DNA of 64,000 bases, taken from assembly GCA_013368375.1 (NCBI GenBank), contig JAACJP010000014.1:434001-498000 (forward strand). The letters are read 5' to 3'. Below are positions 55,056 through 64,000 of the stretch, in pieces. The stretch's first letter is position 1. Each line of letters begins with the position of its first letter. Source of the DNA: Tricholomella constricta. Taxonomy: Eukaryota > Basidiomycota > Agaricomycetes > Agaricales > Lyophyllaceae. The position numbers were made by a program, and so were the translations under genes. The notes under the pieces are model-generated. The model did not search any database. It was given only the letters and a program-made list of their open reading frames with translations, and was not told the origin of the DNA.

Positions 55056-55169
55056 TAGCGGATGCGATGTGTTTACGACTCTGAATATGATAGTGCATCC
55101 TTCTGTGTCAATGGGCAAGTTATTCTAAGAGAAATCCCCCCTTCGTTAGGCTACATAACACGGGGTTAG

Positions 55170-55500
55170 TCAACGAATCCTGTTCTTAGTGTCGGTGTCC
55201 CGATTTGGAGCGTCGGGGGGCGGCGCCGCGGCGGAGGCATCTGGATTCTGCAGTCACAAGCTGAAGTACAAAAAGACAACGCGCGAAGATTGATGCATAA
55301 TGAGCACTTACATTCATGCACAAGGGGCGCCCTCGTACAGCATCGTGACGCGTCACCGATTCTCCGGAAGGTCGACGGGGCGGGAATTCGTGCAACCAGC
55401 ACTTGGAGGTGTCGAGATCTCCATCCATCCATTTCGGGCTTCGGCACTCGATAAAAAACTCTCAGAGCATGATCTGCCGCAAACTTGAAGGCCATGATTG
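55170..55500 (-). CDS. Possible small spliced gene (3' exons), unknown
   Basis: Minus-strand exon 'FFIECRSPKWMDGDLDTSKC' with 'FPPRRPSGESVTRHD', donor GTAAGTGCTC, acceptor GACTGCAG, then a short Pro/Ala-rich last exon ending 'DTDTKNRIR' and TGA at 55170-55172. The 5' end is not resolved. No family recognised. Confidence 0.35.
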
Positions 55501-56316
55501 TACCACCGGTTTGTACATAGAAAACCTAGGGCAATGCCCCGACGAGTGATGGTTTTTTTTTAAAAAAAAAATATATATACATTGTACCACTCTCCCCTTG
55601 AGTGGAGCTCAATTCGCTGAGGGTGGCTGCGCCGAACTTCGGGTCACAACTATCACAACGGGAAACGATGTGATTCAGAGCCTCGATCAGTGACATATCC
55701 CACTGAGCATCTACGTGACATCAATCGCAATCATGCAGCTGTAGATCCTCTCGGTTTGATTGAACTTATCTTCTTGGACCTTTCAAAGCAAGCGGATCCT
55801 TCTCCACATTGACATGCAAGAGGCTACGTGATACGGTTCTGCAAACATATCCGCAACTTATAGTCTTCTCCACTTTGGAAATGGGTGCCCAAGTTTGAGT
55901 ATTTCAGGCAACATCTGAGAAGTTTTCCTGCCGTTGCACTAGACTTTTTACAATAAAAGAATGTATGTATATATATTGGTGTGGGTATGGAAAGTATCAT
56001 TGCGACGGGATATATGTAAACTGTAGCCCCAGCCAACCTCAGCGACCTTAAGCGGCAACTTTGTGCTCCCCAAATATATTGAACGTTCTGCTCATATATA
56101 CACTGGAGGCTTATTCTATTAAGCAGAAAATCTTTCGGTTTTTACAACTTGGTCTGGCTCGGTCTTTCGCAGTTATAACGGCGATGACTGCTATGATAAC
56201 GTTCCTTCGGAATTTGCCACTATTACATGCGGACCTCATGTCGAATGCATGGCATCTGAATGAAATACGACAAACGCCGTATACTTTATTCTTGAAGCCC
56301 TGCCACCATTGTCCAA
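55501..56316. other. Intergenic with an A/T homopolymer block
   Basis: T9 followed by A10 and (TA)n at about 55551-55578; otherwise no feature. It ends in the likely promoter of the coiled-coil gene ('AAATATATTG' near 56074). Confidence 0.5.
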
Positions 56317-58096
56317 ATGTCCAACCCGACGGAGCAAGGCGACTCGGACAACGTCGCAATCCGAATCCAGGTTTACGACCCTGCGTTAAGCGTGGGACTT
56401 CTGCGGCCCGCCAATTCTGCAATGGCCATCAAGAACCTTCTCGTCTTCACCGCGAATGCTCACCTCCGGAAACAAGTCAACGGGCCACTGAACCTCGAAC
56501 CAGGGATCACGATCATTGACGACCCTAAACTGCCGGTCGTGCTTGACCCCAGTTGTAAGTCCTATCTCATTTACGTGGAATTGAATTTAAATATTGATGA
56601 ACGTTGAATATTAACTACTATACTAATTGTCACGTTGTCCGTTCAGTTCCACCAGAAACGAAATACTGCGATCTTCCTCCCAACGTCCGAGCGTTAACAG
56701 TATTCCTACCAGCCAACATGCACATATCAGCGCGGCGCAAGGAGAATGTGGACCCGAACAGTAAAACAGAGACGGGTGGAGGAGGGCTTCGTGCGTGTCA
56801 ACTCGAGCTTTTCGAGCAGATGGTTTGTTGAATGACCGTCCATTGTAGCGAGCACGTCTAAGCCACAAGCTGCTCCAGCGGAAGCCCCGAGCGCATCAGC
56901 GGGTATCGACCCAGCCATATTGCTCATGTTTAAAGACTTGAAAGACGAGGTGTCAGGGCTAAAAGCGGTACGTAAATGTTCTATCTTCTCATGCCTTTAC
57001 ATATTTAGTGATCCACCAATTTGAAGACCAACCTCGAAATGGCAAAGGAAAGCAAGCGACAGCGAGCGACTATAGATACCTTGAAAACGGTATGCAATCA
57101 CGTTTTATAATCGTATACCCAATAACTCGTCTATTCAAAGGCCAACGGCGAAATGCAAGCAAAAAACAAAAAAATGGAAGCGAATATAGGTACCTTAGAA
57201 AAGGTATGCAATCACGTTTCATAATCGTGTACCCAATAACTCGTCTATTCAAAGGCCAACGACGATAAGACAAAGGCAATAGATTCATTAAAAACGGTAT
57301 GTAATCACGTCTTATAATCAGTTACCTATTGATTTGGCTGTCTAAAGGCCAACGGCGAAATGAAAGCAAAGACCAAAAAACTGGAAGCGAATATAGGTAC
57401 CTTAGGAACGGTATGTAATCACCTTTTATATTCGTGTATCTAATAACTCATCTATTCAAAGGCCAACGACAAGTTCGCAGTAAAGGCCCAAAAACTCGAA
57501 GCAAATGTCGATACATTAACAAAGGTATGTCATCACGTTCCATAATCATATCATATGCTCAATAATTCGTCTATTCAAAAAAGGCAAACGAAGATCTCCA
57601 AGCGCAGTCTCACAGACAGGAGTTGTCCCTACGGGAGGAATGCGCTCAGCTTCGCCAGCGGATAGTACAGGTTCGTAGCCTTCGTCTTTCCTCTTATCTG
57701 ACCTCAAATAACAGACTTTGTATTATCCAGCTAGAGCGGGTCGCAGCACCTATTCGAAAGCGCTACCTCCTCGACGAGGCCCGAAAGAAACTCCTCGGTC
57801 TCGTTCCTGCTGCCAACTCGTGGCTTCTGTTGCAAGAGCAGTATCCGACCTCCACACAGCTACTTGGTCAACTACATCTTGGTGATATCACCCCTTTGAC
57901 TACCACAGATATCGATTATCTCTACGACCCATATAGTAAGATCCGACTGGAGGGAAACAAGGCTGCACATCAAGCCTTTAGGAAGGACGTGCTCTGTGTT
58001 ATCCAACAAGAGACTAATGACAGCACACGCATGCTGTTAAGACGCTTCTATCTGTTTGTTTACGGAAAAATGGATCTTGAACTTGAAGAGGATTGA
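56317..58096 (+). CDS. Coiled-coil protein built from tandemly duplicated heptad-sized exons, R..GN.AAH C-terminal domain
   Basis: Ten exons: 56317-56554, 56647-56790, 56879-56967, 57027-57089, 57141-57203, 57255-57296, 57348-57410, 57462-57524, 57584-57670, 57731-58096; all splice sites are GT..AG and the sum gives 405 residues with no stop. The N-terminal 157 residues are unrecognised. Exons 4, 5, 7 and 8 are exactly 63 nt (21 codons) and exon 6 is 42 nt (14 codons), all phase 0, most starting Ala-Asn, e.g. 'ANGEMQAKNKKMEANIGTL', predicted as three or two heptads. The last exon encodes 'RVAAPIRKRYLLDEARKKLL', 'PAANSWLLLQEQYPTSTQLL' and 'KIRLEGNKAAHQAF'. The R..GN.AAH motif recalls DUF4145/HEPN-like helical domains (memory only). 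Function unknown. A decayed tandem copy lies downstream. Confidence 0.8.
57027..57583 (+). repeat. Tandem exon-plus-intron units of about 114 bp
   Basis: Five units, each a 63- or 42-nt exon plus a 51-nt (last one 59-nt) intron of the form GTATGcAATCACGTttTATAATC..CTATTCAAAG. Intron sequences are about as alike as the exons, so whole exon-intron units were copied. Confidence 0.92.
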
Positions 58097-58865
58097 TTTT
58101 GCATAGGTTTTGAATACCATATAGGTTGTACTGTATATCTCGCTTTGCTTAGTTTCGCTGTATCTCCGCTTTTCCTAGTTGCACTGTACATCTCCGCTTT
58201 ACTTAGTTTTGTTCAAACTATGTTTTCTCGTAGGACTACCCCTTGTTGACCCGGTGAGCAACCCCAACCCCTGGTTCGTGAACATTTTTTGGAGAAAACG
58301 ATTTCTGCTCCCTCATCTGAACCAGTAGGATGATACGCCTATTTATCTTCTCGACGTCGACATACATATCCATGGGATCCCCGCTATCCGTTCACTCACC
58401 CCAGGTACCTTCCGGCGCGTTGTTGAGAATCGATACAGAACGCAGGGATTCAGAATAGTCCTCTGCGGTGTGGCGAATTCAAAGTATCCACAATCACCAT
58501 GAAATTCTCTTGGGCGACGAAGTTATTGACTGGCTTGCTCAGATCATACCTGCGTCATTTTTAATCAGTGAACATTCAGTTGCGAATCTAAATAGATCTG
58601 GCCCTCGTGCGGTGTAAAATAATTCACAACTGTGAACGACCAGTGTGAACCTCTCAATTTACCGGCAGACGTTCCGAGATAGGGAAAGATGTTTGAACCG
58701 ACTCGTTTCCCGGAATTGGGTCCAAGGTAAAACAAATTGTTCATTGGCCACTATGTAGGTACTTCAAGTGCCCCAACGACTACCCGGGTTCCGGTTCATG
58801 TTCTGCGTTGAGCGTGGGAAATTCCCGTCCAGCGGCCATCAACGTCGCTTTCTAGTCATTGGCAC
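58097..58865. other. Spacer of the tandem duplication
   Basis: No coding region. Short 'CTGTATCTCCGCTTT..CTTAGTT' repeats at 58120-58215. The segment 58545-58735 ('CCTGCGTCATTT', 'TTCACAACTGTGA', 'GACTCGTTTC') recurs in diverged form at 60175-60365, showing that the duplication extends past the gene. Confidence 0.65.
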
Positions 58866-60000
58866 CGGGGCCGAATGCTCACCTACAAAAACGCCTTAAC
58901 AAGTCACTGAACCTCGAACCCAGTTGTACGTTGAATTGAATTTTCAAGTTGAAGACTAATGACGTTGTCTATTCCAGAAACGAACTACTGCGATCTTCCT
59001 GCAAACGTCCGGGCCGAGCTTCGACAGCATACCTACCAGCCAACATGAACAAATCAGCGCGTCGCAAGGAGAAAGTGGCCCCGAGCCTTAAAAAAGGGAA
59101 GCGTGGAGGGCATCGTGCGTGTCAACGTAAGCTTTTCGAGCAGATATCTTATAAATGAACACAACTCAACGAGCACGTCTCATTTACAAGCCGTTTTAGC
59201 GAAAGCCACGAGCGCATCAGCGAGCATCGACCCAGAGACATTGCGCATGTATAAAAGCTTACAAGACAAGCTGTCAGAGCTCGAAGCGGTATGGTAATAT
59301 TCTATCTCTCCTTGAATACACCCAATAATATGCCTTTATAAAGGCCAGCGTCAAAATGGCCGCGGAAATAGAGGACTTGAAAATGGTATGCAATCACATT
59401 TTATAGTCATGCGACGTTGTCTAATAATTCGTCTATCAAAGGATATGGCCGCAACAAGAGAGTCGTTCAAAATGTGCAATCACGTTCAATCGTTAAACAT
59501 GGTATGATGCAATCACGTTCAATTTTCGACTACCTAATAATTCGTCTATCAAAGAATATGGCCGCAACAAGCGAGTCGTTAAAAATGGTAGCAATCACGT
59601 TCAATAATCGACTACCTAATAATGCGTCTATTCAAGCTCAGTGATAAAATGACCACAGCAATGGAGTCGTTAGACATGGTGTGCAATCATGTTTGATCAT
59701 TGTATACCTCATAATTCGTCTATTTAAAGGCCACTTGTCCCCGCTGCCAACTCTTGGCAATGGTTGCAGGAACAATACCCAACCTCCGAACAGCTGCTTG
59801 AACAGCTCCATCCTGGTGATGTTGTGACTTGTCACACTGACTCCAGCAGATATAGACCCATCTCTACGACCTGAGTGCTGAGGTCCGACAAGGCGGAAAT
59901 AAGGCTGCACGTGAGGCTCTCAAGGAGAACATTGACAAAGTTGTCAAACAAGAGACTATTCAGTAAACCCATGCTTATGGACCGCTTGTATGAGTTCGTT
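58866..60000 (+). pseudogene. Decayed tandem copy of the coiled-coil gene
   Basis: Collinear with the intact gene. The N-terminal exon is reduced to a fragment ('SLNLEPS'); 'TNYCDLPANVRA', 'SARRKEKVAP' and an 89-nt exon (59200-59288, same length as the homologous exon upstream) follow. Then come a 42-nt exon 59344-59385 ('ASVKMAAEIEDLKM'), further short exons with broken donors, and a C-terminal exon with 'PAANSWQWLQEQYPTSEQLL'. A one-base gain near 59859-59865 shifts the frame, and the motif reads GNKAAR where the intact gene has GNKAAH. Several 5' splice sites are lost. Confidence 0.8.
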
Positions 60001-60791
60001 TTTAGATCCCGAATACGATTGGCATCATTTCAAATGGATAGCATGTATTTTACACTGTATCTCCGCTTTACTTAGGTTTTCTTCAATATATTCTCCTCTC
60101 CTCTCATAGGATCACCCGTTTTCAGATACGGTGAGCAGCCCCGTTTCCTTGGACTGTTATATATGCTTTAACTAGACCTGCGTCATTTCTAGTTGCGAAT
60201 TCAATCTGCTGGTGCGGTTCAATATACATCGATAGTGGCTGCAGCTGTAGTTTATTCACAACTGTGAGTAGCCGTCCGGTCACTGTGAACCTCAATTATT
60301 TTAGCGGTAGACGACTCGTTTCGATAGGAAAAGATGTTTTTAGTCAATTGTTTCCCGAAATCTTCCCCGGTAAAGGGTGGCTGGAAACAGATCCCGTAGA
60401 CCGCTGAAAATGCAAGGAGACGCTGTCAAGGTCGTCGATCACACTGTGGACATGGACATAACCTGTGCCCCAAACAATCCGTTGACTACCGGAGAAACGA
60501 ACAAGGACGTTCATCGCAGCCTCGGTATTACACGCACGTCGGCCGAAGCTTTGTTTGCGCCACCACCGTCGAAAAATCGTAACTCTGCCCAGCTATTGCC
60601 AGGTATCAAATTTGCCTACTAGATGTCTGCGCTGTGCAGTTTGTATCTTGTGAGTAGGAAAAGTTTTATATCACAATCGGAGTAGACCACGAAAACCTAC
60701 GCCACGAAATCGTGCACGGTGCACAATTTTCGCGACAACGTGACTCGACGCGTCCAAGAACGATCGCGCCAGCCACACTAGATCCAAGTCA
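60001..60791. other. 3' flank of the duplicated copy and promoter of the membrane-protein gene
   Basis: An 81-codon frame at 60377-60622 ('DHTVDMDITCAPNNPL') has no recognisable relatives and may be chance. Nothing else is supported. Confidence 0.45.
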
Positions 60792-63700
60792 ATGTCAGCC
60801 GCAGAAATGAAACCAATTCTATATACAAACACTATAGTTCCAGGCCGTAACGAAAGTAACACCACAACCACCACAATGTCAACGACAATGACCATCACGC
60901 ATCAAGAACTACGAATATCTCTTACACCTCTCCTCTCAGCATCGCCCGACACGGGCATCAGCATCCTCCCCTTCATCCGAAGCGACATGGTGGCAAGCCT
61001 GCTCGCAGTCCTCACCGTTCTCTTCACCTACTATCCCATCATCACCCCCGCGCTTCCCTTTTCCTACCTCCCGACAGCGCCTCAGACTGCTCCGACCTTC
61101 CTTCGTCCGACACGGACGACAGCGTCCCCAACATCCCCGACTTCATTCGCCGCCAACGCCGCCGCCGCCGCGCAGTCGTTGGTCTCAACTTTGGTCAGCC
61201 TCTTCTCGGTAGTCGGTGGTATCCTGGTCGGCGCTGGTACGTCCCTCCACATGTATATCTATATCCAACAACCCCAATCTAACCCTCCTCACCAGGTTCA
61301 GCCTTCGTCCGCAACAAACGCGGGCCGATCTTCACACCACGCACCCCGCCCCGCAGGCCCTCCCGGGATGGTCCGCTAAGGAGGCCCCCGCCCAGCCCCA
61401 GTCCCTTCCGTGAGTGCGACGAAGGCTATTGGAACGAGGATTCAGATGACGAGGACTCGGAGGATGAGGACTCAGATAATGACGATGGCGGCCCACCTGA
61501 TGGCGATCCCGATCCAGATCCAGACGCCACAGGGTCCGACGCCGAAGAACCCCCGCCTCTGCCCGTGGTCCCCGACTCGTTCCTCGTCCTCCTAGTCGCC
61601 GCACTCTATACCGCCGGCATCACAAAGCTCCTCGCGCGCTTCTTCCCTGCGCATGCTCATCGATATCGCAAGCGCCTCGCGCGTCTCGGAGAGGCAGTCA
61701 CGAAGCGCCAGGGTCTGCGTCGCCGTTCAAGTGAACTCAAGAGCGTGGTCACGGTCACGGTCGATGAGGGGCAGAAGCTTAAAGCAGATATGGGGATGGG
61801 GATGGAGATGGGGATGAGTACTCGGGCTGCTGGCGTTGTCGTGCCAGTCGTGATTCATGCTCTCGACGAACTGTCAGAGCTCTTCAAGCTTCGAACAGCC
61901 GCGCCCGTCGTCGATGTCGTACCCACACTGGAAACCTTCGAGGACATCATCAGAACAAACGTTCCCAAGGAACTCACACTCAAGGCCGCGCCCTCGCCCT
62001 CGCCTGCACCGACCTGTGCCCTGCAGCCATTCAGGTTCCTGCGGCCTCTCTCAGACGCCATCCGAGGCCTTGTACCAGAGCCAATGGCAGGAGCGACCAC
62101 GGTGGCTGACACGAACACGGGCGCGATTGAAGTAACCCCCACATCGACATCGACGCTGACGCCGGCCTCTATCTCTGCTACCGCCATATCGAGCGTCACA
62201 ATTAGTCTGGCATCGACTCTGGCAGCAGCAGCAGCGACGGCGGCAGTCATGGTCCCAACGCACGCCAATGACGCAAACGACTGGCGCACCGTCCTACGCG
62301 CAGCGCTGGGGGTCGTCGTCCTGGCCCTCCTCATACGCAATATTGTCAACGCGCCTGGGCATCCGGGGGCGGGGATGGAGGAACTGCGCCGGATTGAGGT
62401 GGTTCGCGGGAAGCAGGAAGAGGAAGTCGAAGACTACGATTACGAATACACAGAGGAAGATGAGGACGAGGAAGAGGAAGAGGATGCAGAGATTACGGTG
62501 GATTCGATCCAGCGAGAGGACGGCTCCATCGACTTCGGCGTCCTTGGCTACCACTCCGACAGCGCAAATGACAGCGAGGACGCTGCGCCCGAAATATCAG
62601 ATGTCCTTCGCTCCTTCAGCAATGCGGATATGGAGCAGCTCCGAATCGAGCTCACAGAGCCTGTCTCCCAGAACGATGACGATTCCATCAGCAAATACCT
62701 CCCTCCGCTTAGTATGGAACTCGCGCCTGACAGCGACGACTTCCCCTCCCCCCGTATTGCCAGCGAAGATGCCTACGTTGACAAGTCGCTCCTCGTCCCC
62801 CTCCCACCCGACGAAGATGGGGATTGGCTCCAATGGGACCCGGAAGAGGTAAAGGAAGAGGTTATGGCGGCGTGGTACAGCCTTGGATTTCGAGTTGGAG
62901 ATGTGCAAGTCGAAGAGGAAGCTGAAGCCGAGGCCGAAGTCGAGGCTGAAGACCAAGTAGAAGAAGACGTAGATGTAGATGTAGATGTAGAAGTAGAAGT
63001 AGTAGAGCCGTCGAACGGACCCGAGGCCTCGAGGAACCCGAGCGAGATGGACGACGAGGACGCCATCGCCGAGGACGACCTGGAGAATTTCGCCTTGGAG
63101 CACGCCGTCATCCTTAGTCCCCCACCGGCTCTAGTGGAACCTTCTTTCATCGAGTCCACCACCCCGCCGGAGCTGGACGACACCAACAAAAACGACGGCG
63201 ACCGCACGGTCACACTTGAGTATTCGTCAACACCTGTGGCGCTCGAGCCCATCATCGAGGAGGAGGAGGAGGAGAACTCCGACATCATACATGACGCCGA
63301 ATGCACGAATGTCTTCCTCGACAACTCACCTTTGACGCCCCAGCTCGAGTCCATCATCGAGGAGGATTTCGACTTCGCACATGACGCCGAATGCACGGTT
63401 ATCCTCGACAATGCGCCGTTGACCTCTCGGGAAGACATTTCCACCATACCGGCGGTCGAAGATGAGGATGAAGATGACCAGGAGGCCATCGAAGCGGGAA
63501 TGCAGGAGCTGCGACGTGTATTGGCGGAAGAACTTCGAAAGGCTGCGGAGGCGAAAACCAAATCCAAATCCAAGTCTAAATCCAAGTCGAAATCGAAGTC
63601 GAAGTCCAAATCCGAATCTAAATCCAAATCCAAATCTATCGCCCAATGTGGAGAAAGAAAGCAGAGCGCCGAGCCGTACTTGGGTCCGCTGACTCGGCTT

Positions 63701-64000
63701 AAACACGAGGAAGAGGCGGCGGTGGGCGATGGACGCCTGGTCGGCAGTTGGGTGCGCGATATCTTTAAGCGTGACAAGGAGGATCTGGTGCAGGAGGCGT
63801 CGCCCACGGTACGTCTATTCCTCCCTCTGATTTCTTATATTCATCGCTGATACTCATCGGAACCTGTAGCTTTCTATTTCTGATCCTTTCGAGTTCGCCG
63901 ACATCGACGTCGATGTCACTCAATCGCCCAAGGACGAGCCCCCTGCGCAAACGTCAAAGGGAGCCGAAATCACAGCCGCAGCCGCAGCCGTAGTCGTAGT
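60792..64000 (+). CDS. Large acidic multi-pass membrane protein, unknown, runs off the window
   Basis: Exon 1 from ATG 60792 to about 61236 (donor GTACGT), exon 2 from about 61292 to 63808 (donor GTACGT), and exon 3 from about 63870 beyond the edge. Hydrophobic segments: 'ASLLAVLTVLFTYYPIITPA', 'SLVSTLVSLFSVVGGILVGA', 'FLVLLVAALYTAGITKLLA', 'ISSVTISLASTLAAAAATA' and 'VLRAALGVVVLALLIRNIV'. Between them lie acidic Asp/Glu stretches ('YWNEDSDDEDSEDEDSD') and later long Glu/Asp/Val repeats, then a Lys-Ser run. Two near-repeats contain 'HDAECT'. No enzyme motif. Codon-level repetition suggests repeat expansion. It could be an inner nuclear or ER membrane protein (speculation). Confidence 0.7.
63556..63645 (+). 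repeat. Lys-Ser codon repeat
   Basis: AA(A/G)TC(C/T/G) repeated about fourteen times, encoding (KS)n with one Glu-Ser unit. It follows an acidic region, so the protein alternates strong charge blocks. Confidence 0.9.

Noticed and set aside
60377..60622. 81-codon frame as the start of a third coiled-coil gene copy
   Set aside because: Its sequence does not match the first exon of the intact gene.

Overview
The window looks like the genome of an agaricomycete (mushroom-forming) basidiomycete. Genes have many short introns (about 45-70 nt, GT..AG). Housekeeping genes are close-packed on both strands. The repeats are KDZ and Plavaka DNA transposons and a Ty3 chromovirus, a combination typical of Agaricomycetes. 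No rRNA, tRNA or CRISPR was found.

Bases 1-22,000 are a nested transposon graveyard. A chromovirus (copy 1, +, truncated by the window edge) ends at 3202, inside a KDZ transposase gene (3203-6393). That gene also carries a solo LTR in one intron, with target-site duplication (TSD) CCGTC. A full-length relative (copy 2, -, 7475-13868, TSD GTAGG) follows, then a Plavaka/CACTA-like element (about 14176-20040) with AGGTTG subterminal repeats, a transposase and a divergent accessory gene. Next come AT-rich DNA, another solo LTR (TSD GCGTG) and an LTR remnant. Most elements carry in-frame stops readable as CGA to TGA, and copy 2 shows derived changes at TpCpG.

Bases 23,000-55,000 are mainly conserved cellular genes: SEH1 (nuclear pore), NADP-glutamate dehydrogenase, SEC31 (COPII coat), GPN2 (RNA polymerase II assembly), a RecQ helicase, a disordered tandem-repeat protein, CFT1/CPSF160 (mRNA 3'-end processing), an omega-type glutathione transferase and a nucleotidyltransferase-fold protein. 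SEH1 and GDH1 diverge across 3.4 kb; GPN2 and RECQ diverge across 180 bp; GDH1 and SEC31 converge.

Bases 56,000-60,400 hold the most unusual locus. One gene builds a coiled coil from tandemly duplicated phase-0 exons of exactly 21 or 14 codons separated by near-identical 51-nt introns, and ends in a domain with an R..GN.AAH motif. A decayed tandem copy follows. From 60,792 to the edge is a large acidic multi-pass membrane protein of unknown function.

Exon boundaries were placed by eye from splice signals, reading frame and remembered family features. No alignment or database search was run.
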